Positions 26,394 through 43,245 of a DNA stretch of 64,000 nucleotides are shown here, in pieces. Source of the stretch: Nymphaea colorata (taxonomy: Eukaryota > Streptophyta > Magnoliopsida > Nymphaeales > Nymphaeaceae). Position 1 is the stretch's first letter; each line of letters starts with the position of its first letter. The stretch lies in assembly GCF_008831285.2 (NCBI RefSeq), contig NW_022204641.1, positions 1-64,000 on the forward strand, written 5' to 3'. The notes beneath the pieces were generated by a model. That model was not told the origin of the DNA, did not search any database, and worked only from the letters and a program-made list of their open reading frames with translations. Made by a program: the position numbers and the translations under genes.

Positions 26394-29184
26394 TCAGGTA
26401 CCATATGAATAGGACCGACAAAACCCCTGTACGGCTTCTTCTATTTCTCGATAAAAGGAAATATGGCCAACAGTAGTTCGAATGTATATACAAAGCATTC
26501 CTTTTTTTACACTTCTTACTACTCGATAGTGATCATAAATCTCATGATAAGTGCCCAAAGATTCATATTGAACTTCGATGGGAACTTCTCTATTTATTGA
26601 GGCAATGACACGTTGATCTAGTCGCCACCGTAGCCATAAAGTACTATATAAATCGATCCCTTTCTGCCGATAAGCCCCAAGTGCATCGTAGGAACTACAA
26701 AAATAGGGTTCTTTCCCTTTCCTATACTCATAATTACTATGATCAATTCTTTCATTTTGGTAGTTTCTGGGGTTACATGGATTATACCTATTTGCACAAA
26801 TACCTCTACGATTCCCCATCGTTAATACATAGAGCCCCATAAGCATATCTTGAGTGGGTACGGAAATGGGATCCCCAATGGCTGGAGACAAGAGATTCGT
26901 ATGAGAAAACATAAGTAAACGAGCTTCTGCTTGAGCTTCCAAAGATAAAGGTACATGAACAGCCATTTGATCTCCATCGAAGTCCGCATTGAATCCCTTA
27001 CAAACCAATGGATGTAAACAAATAGCTCGTCCCTCCACTAAAATAGGTTGGAACGCCTGTATGCCTAATCTATGCAAAGTGGGTGCTCTATTTAGCAATA
27101 CAGGATGCCCCTGCATAACTTCTTGAAGTATTTCCCATACAATGGGTTCTTTTTCCCGAATTTTACTTTTAGCAAGTCCTATGTTGGAAGCAAGATGTTG
27201 TCTGATTAGACCACGAATTACAAATGTCTGAAAAAGCTCTATTGCTATTTCTCGAGGTAATCCACATTGATGCAGTGAAAGCGAAGGGCCTACCACAATG
27301 ACGGAACGACCCGAATAATCGACCCGTTTACCAAGTAGAGTCTCGCGAAATCTTCCCTCTTTGCCTTCAATTACATCTGAAAACGACTTGTAAACTTTAT
27401 TGTGACCGTCCCTCATTGGTTGTCCGCGGATCCCATTATCAAGAAGTGTATCTACAGCTTCTTGTACCAATTTTTCCTGACACATTACTAATTCCCCGGC
27501 GTAGATCTACTTGTTGTTAATAGATCGGTAAGAGTATTGTTCCGATAGATAACTCTTCTATAAAGTTCATTAATATCTGAACTCATTGATTTACCCCCAT
27601 CAATCTGAATGATTGGCCTCAACTCGGGAGGAAGAACTGGTAATAGGGACAAAACCATCCATTCTGGTTCTACATTTGTTCGAAGAAAATGCTTAGCCAA
27701 TTCCATGCGTCTAACCAAAAAATCTTTTCTCCTCCCAATTTTTCTATCTTCCCAGTCATTCCCGGTTGATCCTTCTTCTCCAATTCCTTCCATTCCACCA
27801 ATGAACGATCTATAATAATTCGCAAATCCAGATCGGCTAATTGTTCTCTGATAGCAGTAGCTCCGGTAGATATTTCTCGATTTCTAAATGTATCGAAGCC
27901 TTGGGTAGTAAAAAAAAGTGGGATACTGTATTTCCGGGATTGGATTTCATATTCGAATGAACCTCGTAATCGTAAGAAAGTAGGTTTTTTAGCTATGGGC
28001 CTAGCAAAAGAAAAATTGGGATAGGTTCCTATAGGATCTTCCCCCCCCCCTAAAATCGGACGTGAAGGTTTCCTCTCATCCGGCTTAAGTAGTTATACCA
28101 AATAAGGGGAACTTCCAAATTTTGCTCTAGAAAACCCCACAAGGATCTACTCCTTACTCAAGTTCCCAGTGAGGACCAACCCTCATTGATTTGATTTCAT
28201 TCTTCCCTTTACTTCCTCAATTAGTCATTCAATTACAACATAAATGTGAAATTATGAGTAGTCTACTTCCCTTCGAATGATGAATCCCCTTAAGGAATAC
28301 ATGAAACTCACAAAGGATTTACTTGTCTATATATCGTTCCGTTCGATCCTTTAGGTCCCTACTTTACCTCGACGATTATGCCATGTTCTTCCTTGAAGCA
28401 TATATGCGATGGATAGACTCCTGTAACCGTGCCATCATATTTCATTTCTAATGCTTAACAGAATTTTTTTTATAAATTTAGAATTCTAAAAGGAATCTAA
28501 TGGCTAGATCCACGAAAGAACATGAAAAAAGTTTAACGAGGTACAACTAGCAATTCCCTATTACTCTCTTAGGGAGTCGACCATGGATTAATCCTCTTTC
28601 ATTTGGAGGTATTGAATACACCCACACCCAAATTCTGAGCTTCATGTTATTCTTACCAATAGACATGTCAGAGCTAGAGGCATCCCAATCGGATTAAATA
28701 GGATGACAGTTTTTCATTCTGAATCTGTAAAATCGTAATTTCGATCAAATCACACATCGCAGTATACCAGGCCTTCTAATTCCTTAAGAGGTTTATCTGA
28801 AGATTCGCGATATAACTAGGAAGACGTTTCAAATACCACACATGAGTCACCGGGCATGCTAGTTTGATGTATCCCATTTGATATCTTCGGATCCGAGAAT
28901 CAACAGATTCGACTCCGCATTGTTCGCAAAATTTCGGTTCTTCTTTTTCACCCCCGATCACTCGATAATTTCCACAAGCACAAATTCCACTTTTTATAGG
29001 TCCAAAAATTCTTCACAAAACAACCCATCTTTTTCCGGTTTATTGGTTTTGTAATGAAAAGTATAGGGTTTGTCACCTCTCCAACTATCTCTCCATTCGG
29101 TAGGATTTTGTTGGCCCAAGCACGTATTTGTTTAGGAGAAACTAATCCAATTCGAAGTTGTTGATGTTTATACTGATCGATCAT
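26394..29184 (-). CDS. rpoC1: rpoC1, RNA polymerase beta' subunit (split gene, frameshifted)
   Basis: Beta', carrying the catalytic Mg-binding motif [12 protein letters not shown] (about 26960-26990, intact). Exon 1 (about 28756-29184) starts [17 protein letters not shown] and includes the zinc-ribbon cysteines in KFCEQCGVE. It is broken by losses in AAAA near 29071, in the GAAAG near 29005 and near 28790. Exon 2 runs from about 28025 to TGA at 26394. Within it one G is missing in GGG at 27780-27781 and one in a G5 tract at 27494-27497, so the protein falls in three frames. The rest, including the RIYQRVIYRNN-like [15 protein letters not shown], is conserved. The gene sits 26 bases after rpoB, as in an operon. 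Confidence 0.95.
28026..28755 (-). other. group II intron of rpoC1
   Basis: Starts GTGTG next to exon 1. A domain V-like hairpin is at about 28057-28086 (AGCCGGATGAGAGG on the minus strand). A run of ten C (28041-28050) lies between it and the 3' splice site. No other gene. Confidence 0.8.
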
Positions 29185-29210
29185 AGAAGAAAAATTATGA
29201 TTCATTCCGA

Positions 29211-32378
<3,168 letters not shown>

Positions 32379-33606
32379 CTTTAGTTTCCCGTTTTCGAAA
32401 AAATCCCATTATTGGCTCACTCTTTACCGAACCGTACGGATACAGATCGATCTAGCAATGATGGAATGTATATTCCGTTTACTGAATCACATGAAATTTT
32501 ATTCAACCCCAAACACATACATATATAGTTATATGTAAATGGAATGTATGGGCGGAGGAGAAGGAGAATTTGTACTAAAATTCGAGCAACAGATGCAAAT
32601 CTAAATGACTCGATAAAACATCATGGAAACAAGTGGATTCTGCCACTGATACCATACCTATGGATACCATACCTATGGATACCATACCTATGGAGTCTTA
32701 TTACTTATTAGAGAATATCAAATGGTCTATTTGATCCCATTTCTTTGTATATCTTCTACCTTTTATCTATCAATTATGTTATGATATTATGATCAGATCT
32801 GGTTAGTACCAGAAAATGGATGATTCGGATTGATCTGTTCTATATCTACTATATCTATGTTATATAAATGATAGAGAGACAGAATAATCAGAACATTAGA
32901 AAAATCCGGGTGGCTTTTATTTTAGCACTTAGCTCGTGATTCCGTTGTTCAAAAGATAATTCACACAAAGAGGGATCTATTTCGACCATTTCATTGAGTT
33001 GTAGTAGAATACAATGCAGTACGTACGTAAGGAGTTGTATCGATGAAGTAATGCGAAGCTAGCTAATCTCGCTAGCCCATACTTATTGCAGTTACACTTG
33101 GATATATATTTCGTTCTGCTTATATCATGAATTTCTATTCCAAATGATCATGATTGACTATAAGGTGTGTAAGCTATCTTACTGTTTGGGGTTTACATAA
33201 ACACATAGTTGTTATTATAATTAATTGGAATTGAATTGGATGATTTTCTTTCTTATTACATTAAAGTAAAGCATTTGGAGATCAAAAGAACCTTTCGTAA
33301 ATTCACATTCACATTCTGAAATAGTTAATGTTCCAATAAGTATTAAATGACTGTGACTGGAAATTTATTCTTTATTTCTTTTTATTTCAATCAATCAATA
33401 AAAGGAAGTTTTTAGTCTTATGTTGAGATACTATACAATAGATCTAAGAAAATCTAAGAAAATGATCTCAACTAGAGGAAGAGTAAGTGGGTAAAAAGAT
33501 GGATAGGATAAGGAAAACAGAATTGGAAGATGCAAATCCAATAAAAACCAATGATTCAGTAACCCTCTCCAAAAAGAGTATTTACGCCCATTTATTATTT
33601 CTTTTT
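32379..33606. other. rpoB-trnC spacer
   Basis: A 1.2 kb AT-rich spacer. Holds a 15-base repeat in three copies (32648-32692). No gene is seen. The rpoB promoter, usually of the phage-type (NEP) class, should lie near 32400-32600, but I cannot mark it with confidence. Confidence 0.6.
32648..32692. repeat. 15-bp tandem repeat, three copies
   Basis: Three perfect copies (starting 32648, 32663, 32678) of GATACCATACCTATG in the rpoB-trnC spacer. Confidence 0.92.
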
Positions 33607-33676
33607 GGCGGCATGGCCGAGTGTAAGCGGGGGACTGCAAATCCTTTCTCCCCAGTTTCAAATCCGGGTGTCGCCT
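33607..33676 (+). tRNA. trnC-GCA: tRNA-Cys (GCA), slightly damaged
   Basis: GGCGGCATGGCCGAG at the 5' end and CTGCAAAT anticodon loop. The D-arm has lost two G (GTGTAAGCGG where GTGGTAAGGCGG is usual), and one T is gained in the T-arm. 70 bases. Confidence 0.92.
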
Positions 33677-34525
33677 GATCAACACAACAAATGGCTCGGA
33701 ATCCTGCTTCGCTGATATAACTGCCTGATTCTTGCCCGTGGACGAAAAGGACCGTTGTACTTATTTATTATCTTCAGAATCCGCTTCAAAATACGCAGGT
33801 TCTATGAAAGAAGGGCTGTAAATCTTTGCTCCGAGGATCCAACTTATAGGAAAGACTATAACTATCAATCTTTCCGAATTACCATACCCTACAATGCCAC
33901 TGTAGGTCTCCTGATCAGTCGTGAATTAGATCTCGCTTAGATTCCCACGGGGGAAATCCTAGGGTTGTGGAGAGGCTGAAAACTTGTATACAGGCCGTAC
34001 TCGCGATAGGATTTCAGTGCTCAGCCAGTCATTCAATAGTGAATGGTTAACTGGCCCCTATAGAAGAAAGTAAAAAAAATTTTTAATTTTTCTGTGTAAC
34101 CCCCGCAATGTAGCAATGTAATAGGGGTCTACCGATTGTTTCACAGAACAGAGATAGTAAGGTTAGCTTAGGAGAGACAGTTATCCATCTTGATGGTATA
34201 TATGTAGAATATTTTCCCTAGAAACGCAACAAAACAAAATAGATCTTACTATTACGACATGTTCCATTCCCCTAGTAACATCCCCTTGATATTCTAATGG
34301 TACGTGTATCTGTTGCGCTTGTGCTTAATTCTTCCTCACCACAAATCAATCCTATATAGGAAATAGAGACTTGTTACAATACAAGCGGATCCATTGGATC
34401 GGTTTGTCAATAGCTTTAATCATAATCTCTTTTTTTTGACTCTGCACCCCCAATTCCCCTATTATTATTTTAGGATCAATAATTAACAATTCCTTCATAT
34501 TCATCGAGATAGGGGCATGATTCAC
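33677..34525. other. trnC-petN spacer
   Basis: No gene is seen in 850 bases of AT-rich sequence. Confidence 0.6.
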
Positions 34526-34612
34526 ATGGATATAGTAAGTCTCCTTGGGCTGCTTTAATGGTAGTTTTTACGTTTTCCCTTTCACTCGTAGTATGGGAAG
34601 AATGGACTCTAA
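34526..34612 (+). pseudogene. petN: petN, cytochrome b6f subunit N, frameshifted
   Basis: The 29-residue single-helix subunit VIII of the cytochrome b6f complex. The gene can be followed from ATG (MDIVSL...) to TAA at 34610-34612 but is 87 bases instead of 90: one G is missing in the Ala-Trp codons (about 34543) and two near the end (TATGGGAAGAATGG). The first loss brings a stop after ten codons. Confidence 0.92.
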
Positions 34613-35843
34613 GGGTACTACTAATGAGTGTAATTGAGTGATAATCAGCTTGTATCAATTGTTTAATTTCATAATAGATCGTTTATGTTTAAATAAACAT
34701 ATTTCCATCTCAAATTCCACAGAAATTTAGTAATAATACCTTTCATTTTCATTTAACCTTGATCCGCTATCTCAATTATTCCCGCTTCTATTTTGAAAAT
34801 CAAGCAACTCCCCTGATAATGATAGAAATTATTTTTTCTAATCAAATTGATTCCTCCAAATATTCCATTTCATTTTGATGAACCCGTTCTTTCTTACCAT
34901 AACATAACATCATTATGGCATAACATTAACATCATTATGATATACAATGAGGAGCAACAATCCCTATTTGATTTCTTCCCTCTTACTGTTCAAAGGGGAG
35001 TCGTTCTGCTATTATGTAGATAATACAACTTTATACTGTAGCGACGAGAGGCTACGCATAAGAAAAGAAGAGCCCCGGTGATCCACATATACTTACCTAA
35101 CTCCTGCATTTGATTTATGCTTTATCGCCTCACCATCAGGGTTCAAGCATGAAAAAAGGTCTACTACCCCTTTCCAGATACGAATAACTTACCATAGAAC
35201 TCCTTGATCGTCTAGTACAGATCATCCAATTCACAATTCTTTCTTTTTCTTCGGAATTAATTCTAAAAAAAATTACTTGCCTTTCTTTTGTATATGCACA
35301 TACTACTCCTCCACTCTTTCGCAATAGTAAATTAATTATTCTACTACTTAATTTAATCAAACAAAAATCTATCCTGATTACGATTATCATTATGAAAGTT
35401 ATTAACTAATGAAAGATTAATGAAAGAGAAACCTATGAATTAGTACAATTCATTATTAACGTTAGATTCTTTCGGATTCATCAAAATAAAAACGAATGGA
35501 TGGTGACGAAGAGATGAATGGGAGTGCTATTGAATCTATATATATATATTATATATAATATGTGATAATGAATTTATGGATTGCATCCACATGTATGTAT
35601 GTAGATTGATTTTAAATTGATCTCTATCAATTCCATATCCATATCTTCATACAATAGATAGTACGGTAGAAAGGTTCATATAGTTCCCCCACCGTACTAT
35701 CTATCTATTGATACATACACCGAGATTCAATCCAGTCTGCTCATTCATTTAAGACTTGGAATTGTCATCCCTTTCTTTCATTATTGAATCATTTTTAAAA
35801 GAACTAAACTAATAAAATTAGACTAACTCAAGTTTCATTCAAA
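34613..35843. other. petN-psbM spacer
   Basis: No gene is seen. It contains the psbM 3' hairpin (35654-35704) and AT-dinucleotide tracts near 35540. Confidence 0.6.
35654..35704 (-). terminator. psbM 3' stem-loop
   Basis: A perfect 14-base inverted repeat (35654-35667 and 35691-35704, ATAGATAGTACGGT and its complement) with a 23-base loop, 140 bases past the psbM stop on the minus strand. A likely 3' UTR hairpin; function is inferred. Confidence 0.65.
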
Positions 35844-35944
35844 TTAATCATTTTGACTGACTGTTTACGTAGATATAAGTAAAAAAGCAGTAGGAACTAG
35901 AATGAACAGCGCAGTAGCAAAAATGCGAGTATATTTACTTCCAT
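35844..35944 (-). pseudogene. psbM: psbM, photosystem II subunit M, frameshifted
   Basis: PsbM is a 34-residue single-helix protein at the photosystem II dimer interface. The start (MEVNILAF, 35944-35942) and end (SQND-stop at 35844-35846) are clear, but the gene is 101 bases instead of 105. One base is missing after GCATTT, one in the CTTATCATC stretch and two in an A5 tract, giving an early stop. Confidence 0.92.
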
Positions 35945-36701
35945 AATCTCATAATTTCATTTTATTTGCTTCGCAAGAAAATCGGGATCTAATCCATAGA
36001 GATGATCAATCCTTCTCCATAATTTTGAATTCAATGGATTAATTAAATCCTGATAATACTGAATCGGATTCTAATATCATGAATAACAATATCTGATCTA
36101 TCAAATCAATTCATCGTCGAGAATGAAATAGTATAACATAGGAAGATCTTTATCCATACGAATCGAAAAATTGCATTCCTGACCCCCACCCAAGAATCCC
36201 TTTGAATTTCTCATATTTTTCTACTCTTTCGTTCCTTTCTATAACCCGCCTCCTCATTCTTTATAGAATGATATCATATGAAGAGGTTCGACCAGTATTC
36301 CATCCGTCATAGATCCAAACAGTAGAAGTGAACTGGAAAACGAATTAAGTTCTAAGCTAAGTTTTGTGATGACTAATCTTCTTGAAAGACAGAGAAAAAT
36401 GAAAAAAAAGATTATTCGTTCTATTTTCTATCTCCACCCCAGAACAAAGACAGATCTTTGATTGATCTTTTATTAGTATCGTATCTCCTTCTTTCCTTAA
36501 TCAGACGTATAAATCGAGAATCCCAGCGTGCATTTGGCGAGATAAAGAGATTGTCCCCATTCAATAGTATTGAGCTTACCTTGCCCGATGATAAATTGAA
36601 ATCAGGATCCTTCCACCTGGAATTAGACACTGCTCTTTGTCTCCTCCCCTTCGCAGAAGGCGGAGAGATGAATCAATCGATTCATAGGATCCCAGTCGGT
36701 G
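35945..36701. other. psbM-trnD spacer
   Basis: No gene is seen; overlapping open frames at 36421-36709 on both strands are short and unlike any plastid gene I know. Confidence 0.6.
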
Positions 36702-36774
36702 CGGACTGACGGGGCTCGAACCCGCAGCTTCCGCCTTGACAGGGCGGTGCTCTGACCAATTGAACTACAATCCC
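36702..36774 (-). tRNA. trnD-GUC: tRNA-Asp (GUC)
   Basis: GGGATTGTAGTTC at the 5' end, CTGTCAAG anticodon loop and GGTTCGAGCC-like T-arm. 73 bases against 74 usual, with a C where the last acceptor G pairing is expected (36702). It leads the trnD-trnY-trnE cluster. Confidence 0.93.
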
Positions 36775-37196
36775 AAGAAAATGAGGTGTACAGCTACATT
36801 ATTATTGTTATTTGATTTTATATTTATTTTATTTCATCGAACCATAACCGTATAGATAGATCATATAAAAAAATACGACGCCTGTAACGGATATACTGAT
36901 ATACATATCTACATAGATAGAAGAGAAGATGGATGGATAAATAGCAAAGCAACCTGTGGTTATTGCCAAATTGACTGACAATCCATCTTTCAATGAAAAA
37001 GGGCTCTTTTCTTTTTCATCTTTCATTGATTCTCGGATTGGCTGAAAATAATTCAAAATAATTCATAGATCCAGATTGTTAGAAACATCAGAACATGGAG
37101 GAACAAATAGAATCAAGTTGACTCTTTATTCCTCCATATCATCATGTATTTTGGAGTACGGATTGGTTATATCATCCTCAAGGATCGGTGAATTCT
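36775..37196. other. trnD-trnY spacer
   Basis: No gene is seen. Confidence 0.6.
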
Positions 37197-37279
37197 TGGG
37201 CCGACTGGATTTGAACCAGCGTAGACATATCGCCAACGAATTACCAGTCCGTCCCCATTAACCGCTCGGCATCGACCCA
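37197..37279 (-). tRNA. trnY-GUA: tRNA-Tyr (GUA expected), anticodon loop altered
   Basis: A class II tRNA with GGGTCGATGCCGAGCGG at the 5' end and a long variable arm, in the trnD-trnY-trnE order. 83 bases. The anticodon loop reads CTGGTAA instead of CTGTAAA, so taken literally positions 34-36 are GGU. Identity from the rest of the molecule and its place is Tyr. One base is also missing in the T-arm stem. Confidence 0.9.
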
Positions 37280-37339
37280 GGAAGAATCAATTGTCGGTTA
37301 TGATAATTCATGGTCAATTTTTCTTTCGTCGTACCCTAC

Positions 37340-37406
37340 TACCCCAGGGAAGTCGAATCCCGCTGCCTCCTTGAAAGAAGATGTCCTGAACCGCTAGCGA
37401 TAGGGC
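37340..37406 (-). tRNA. trnE-UUC: tRNA-Glu (UUC), damaged
   Basis: In plants this tRNA serves translation and, as glutamyl-tRNA, the first step of tetrapyrrole synthesis. The gene is 67 bases, against 73. The TTTCAAGG anticodon loop is intact, but contractions shorten the acceptor stem (GGGGC to GGGC, CCCCC to CCCC), the T-stem and the D/anticodon junction. As written it could not fold normally. Confidence 0.9.
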
Positions 37407-37941
37407 ACGCCCACCCGATCGCCATCATACTATACTCATAGTATGAGTAGTTTTTTGAATTGTCAATGTCAATATAATGAATCTAGATACGAACAACCTT
37501 TCGTGCTTTTGTGATTCCGTATACATATAATATTAATGTAAAAATTTCTTTATGTTCATTCAGAACCTTTCATTACATTATATATTATATATTCTTATAT
37601 AACAATAACAATTCTTATATAACAAAGATGAATTATATAATCTAATCATAATCAAAATAATGAGTATAGGGATGTCTTGCCCGACAGAAAAATCAAACCC
37701 ATTCATTCTAATTTCACTCATTGATTCGCGCATCATTAAGATATAATAGACATAGACTGTTATATACTATCATTTCATATATGTATTTATATATGTATTA
37801 ATTGAATTAACTATTCATTGTTCCTGAATGAGCCCCCATCGTATATGTATATTGTATATTATATACAATATATACAAGATATAATTGTACAAATATAATT
37901 GTACAGTAATCCAGTAGATGGCTAAATTGTGAATTAAACAG
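37407..37941. other. trnE-trnT spacer
   Basis: Very AT-rich. It contains a near-perfect palindrome at 37848-37872 (12-base arms). No gene is seen. Confidence 0.6.
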
Positions 37942-38008
37942 GCCCTTTAACCAGCGGTAGATAACGCCATGGTAAGGCGTAAGTCATCGTTCAAATCCGA
38001 TAAAGGCT
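37942..38008 (+). tRNA. trnT-GGU: tRNA-Thr (GGU), damaged
   Basis: The anticodon stem-loop AACGCCATGGTAAGGCGT is perfect, but the molecule is 67 bases against 72. Losses fall in the acceptor stem (CCCTTTT to CCCTTT, AAGGGG to AAAGG), the D-arm and the T-stem. Confidence 0.9.
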
Positions 38009-39481
38009 TTTCCATGAACTGCAATGGTCATTTTCCGCATCCGGTAGAGATGTATAAAAAAGAACTGCCTGGCAAGTATAATGAGTTATGGGTTGAACAC
38101 TGTTCATTCATTATGATAATAGGATTCCCGCATTAGAAGACTACTATGTACAAGATATACTCTGTTACTAAGAAACTCTCGTATTCAATTTTTGTCTTGG
38201 GACATAGATATTCTAGATACCCAAGTAGCAATTACCAAAGTATTCATACTTCTCTCTTGTTCCAATCAGGATCAAATCCAGCGGAAAAATGATAAATGGA
38301 GAAAAAAAGTAAGTGGACCTGACCCATTGAATCATGACTATATCAGCTATTCTGATACTAAGACTGATAGCAAGATTCGATATAAATGAAATTGTGCAAG
38401 CAGATCCGTAATTTCCTTGGACCACGCAAGATATTGTGGGTCGATTGAATCTTCTTCCTCCTCCTGGGTGCCCCATAGGAATATCCATAGGAATAAATCG
38501 CTATTTATTTTCTCTTCTCCACCGAAACCGTTCATTCTGAGTTACAAGAGCAATCTATTTTTCAATATCTTTGACTGATTCTAGAAAAAAAAAAAGACTA
38601 GGTTATGTCTATATAGGATTTATATACAGATATCTGATCATGAACTCACGCAGCACCATTCCCTACTGATGCATCCGATATTTTGGTTCCGCCAATGCGA
38701 ATAATCCGAATCATGAAAAGGAACGTTTATTCTAGTTCCTATAGCGGACAAAAAGAAAAAGTATATCCTTTTTCTACCGGTTAATAACTTAAATAGGAAA
38801 AGGAGACAAAGTTTCTTTTTTTGCTTCAACCCATGAAAACATATACTCTGGGTGAAAAAATACTCTGGAATTGAGATTCATCCGAGGAGAAAAAACAATA
38901 AAAAAATAAACAGTAACAAAAAATACTATTACTATTAAATAACACAACTACTTTATTCGATTATAACTAGATTATTATAAACAGTAGTATAGATCATATA
39001 TAGATCATACTATATAGATAATTCATATATAGTAATATAGTAACATATACACAGAAATAGAAATTAGGAAATCTATTAATTGCACAGATATACACAAAAT
39101 TGCGAGAATCCATAACATAAATAGTTATCTTTCTAATATCACCACTCAGATCCAACAATCAAATCATTGATGGAAGGAGGGAATAATCTGGAAGCAATGG
39201 TAGGAAAGAAGGATCGTTGCTCCTTCATTATTCATAATTGAATCTGATTGATAAGGCATAAACAATCGGGTATCGATGGTCGTAGGAATAGGAAAAATAA
39301 TAGGTGAGCTAGCATGCCTAGGTCGTTGGTACAGTAGAAAGAAGATCCGTATTGTATCTTCGAAACCAAAAATTTTGAAAGGGTAGTGGACGGGAATCAT
39401 CTATAGACGATCAAACCTTCATATACTTAGATAATGATATGAGGTGTTCGAAAATGGTTAAGTAGTAATAGGAGGATCACT
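38009..39481 (+). other. trnT-psbD spacer
   Basis: A 1.5 kb AT-rich leader region of the psbD-psbC operon with the light-responsive promoter at about 38306-38353. No gene is seen. Confidence 0.65.
38306..38353 (+). promoter_or_regulatory. psbD light-responsive promoter (candidate)
   Basis: An AAAGTAAGT element (38306-38314, the AAG-box) is followed by GACCTGACCCATTGAATCAT and a -10-like TATTCT at 38348-38353, with no good -35. This order matches the conserved blue-light promoter of psbD read by the plastid-encoded polymerase with SIG5. It lies 1.1 kb upstream of psbD. Confidence 0.7.
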
Positions 39482-40410
39482 ATGACTATAGCCTTGGTAG
39501 ATTACCAAAGAAGAAAATGATTATTTGATATTATGGATGACTGGCACGGAAACCGTTCGTTTTGGGTGGTCCGGTCTATTGCTCTTCCCTTGCGCCTATT
39601 TCGCTTTAGAGGTGGTTCACAGTACAACCTTGTAACTCATGTATACCCATGATGGCTATTCCTATTTGGAAGGCTGCAATTCCTAACCGCTGCAGTTTCT
39701 ACCCCTGCTAATAGTTAGCGCATTCTTTATGCTACTATGGCCCGGAAGCACAAGGAATTTACTCGTTGGTGCCAATTAGGCGGTTTGTGACTTTGTCGCT
39801 CTCCACGCGCTTCGGACTAATAGGCTTCATGTTACGTCAATTCGAACTTCTCGATCTGTTCAATGAGACCTTATAACGCAATCGCATTCTCTGGTCCAAT
39901 GCTGTTTTGTTTCCGTATTCTGATTTATCCACTAGTCATCTGCTGTTCTTTGCGCTATTTTGGCGTAGCAGCTATATTCGTCATCCTTTCTTCCAAGGTT
40001 TCATATTGGACATTGAACCCATTTCATATGATGGGAGTTGCCGGATATGGGTGCTGCTCTGCTATCGCTATTCAGTGCTACCGTAGAAAATACTTTATCG
40101 AGGATGGGACGGTGCAAATACATTCCGTGCCTTTAACCCAACTCAACTGAAGAGACCTATCTATGTCACTGCTAACCGCTTTGTCACAAATCTTGGGTTG
40201 CTTTTTCCAATAAACGTGGTTACATTTCTTTAGTTATTGTACCATCACCGGTTATGATGAGTGCTCTTGGGTAGTCGCTGGCTTTGAACCTACGTGCCTA
40301 TGACTTCGTTTCCCAGAAATCCGTGCAGCAAAATCCTGAATTGAGACTTTCTACACCAAAAATATCTTTTAAACGAAGTATTCGGCTTGGATGGCGGCTC
40401 AGATCACCTC

Positions 40411-41755
<1,345 letters not shown>

Positions 41756-41974
41756 GACGGGAAATAAAATGCATGAAGTATGAATTTGATTCCATTGTAG
41801 ATATTGGAATCGAGTCATACCAAAAGTCTTCTTCCTACCCCCTTTCAACTCATTTAGATTTGTGGCTGTGGCTCGGCTATCCCCCTAGCCGAGCCATTCC
41901 CTTATGAAAAAGACTGAGCTAGCTAGGCAAACCAAAACAAACAATAACTAAACGAATATATTCAACGGGCAAAA

Positions 41975-42066
41975 GGAGAGAGAGGGATTCGAACCCTCGA
42001 TAGTCCTTTGTTCGGAACTATACCGGTTTTCAAGACCGGAGCTATCAACCACTCAGCCATCTCTCC
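41975..42066 (-). tRNA. trnS-UGA: tRNA-Ser (UGA)
   Basis: A class II tRNA of 92 bases, with GGAGAGATGGCTGAG at the 5' end and TCTTGAAAAC anticodon region. No clear damage. Antisense to psbC as usual. Confidence 0.94.
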
Positions 42067-42438
42067 TAGAGACAATCCCCATTTTATTCCCCAAAATAGG
42101 ACATGGCCATACGAGTTGATACCGCAACTTCCTGTAGAAACATCTCAGGTGCGGTATTACCTATTCTATATTTGGATCTATATATATATATATATATTGT
42201 ATCTGTTCTGTATATATAGATAGAGATAGGGCATGATGGATCATGCCCGTCGTTCTTAAGTAAATAAAACTGGACCCTCGATCCCATGTACGATCCGAAT
42301 AAGTAATGAGTTCTAAAGGATCAATGGATTCACGGCCAAATCCCTCCATGATGCATTTTCTTACACCTTACAATTCGTCCGAGAGAGGGATCAAATGTAT
42401 AGTTCATTCATTTGCCGGTAGCTTGGAGGATTACAACC
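42067..42438. other. trnS-UGA to psbZ spacer
   Basis: Contains a TA-dinucleotide microsatellite (about 42179-42197). The psbZ leader ends in GGAGG (42425-42429), 9 bases before the ATG. No other gene. Confidence 0.6.
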
Positions 42439-42625
<187 letters not shown>

Positions 42626-42883
42626 ACCTTTTCAGTATTTTCCGGATCAACAACCCCCCCCCTCCGAAGAAATTCCGGTTGTGGACACATTAACATTAAA
42701 TATGATATGAGTCCAGAAAAGCAATTCTAGGGGGGTCAAAAGTAACTTTTTGAATGAATTGAATGAAAAATAGTTGGAATTTTCCTTAAAATAGTATCTG
42801 GCTCTGTACAAATATGGTATAGATACATATAGAATCTATGGGTGTGTGTTGACACATGCGCGTGTATCAAGAACGAATAAAAT

Positions 42884-42954
42884 GCGGATATGGTCGAATG
42901 GTAAAATTTCTCTTTGCCAAGGAGAAGATGCGGGTTCGATTCCCGCTATCCGCC
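42884..42954 (+). tRNA. trnG-GCC: tRNA-Gly (GCC)
   Basis: 71 bases with GCGGATATGGTCG at the 5' end, TTTGCCAAG anticodon loop and GGTTCGATTCC. Undamaged; unsplit, unlike trnG-UCC. Confidence 0.96.
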
Positions 42955-43126
42955 CATGGTGGAGTAATGTAATATGAGATGAGAAATTATCCGGTATAGT
43001 TTATATACCTACTATAGTGTAGTGGTTGTATTTTCTTTTACTCAGACTCCCAGTTCATTAAGGTGAAAGAATCAGACTTCAAAATAAATAGATATAAATT
43101 TTGACAAATACAAAGAAAAAAATATG

Positions 43127-43200
43127 TTGCGGAGACAGGATTTGAACCCGTGACCTCAAGGTTATGAGCCTTGCGAGCTACCAAACTGCTCTACCCCGCG
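43127..43200 (-). tRNA. trnfM-CAU: initiator tRNA-Met (CAU)
   Basis: 74 bases with CGCGGGGTAGAGCAG (the unpaired 5' end of an initiator) and CTCATAACC anticodon loop. Undamaged. Confidence 0.95.
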
Positions 43201-43245
43201 CTGACGAACTCGGAACTAATGACTAATGAACGAATAGGGATTAGA

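Noticed and set aside
34526-34612. RNA editing as an explanation of the early stops in petN, psbM and psbZ
   Set aside because: Plant plastid editing changes C to U (rarely U to C) and does not insert bases; these are length changes.
37197-37279. Second trnT-GGU gene in place of trnY
   Set aside because: The long variable arm, the rest of the body and the position are those of trnY; only the loop differs.
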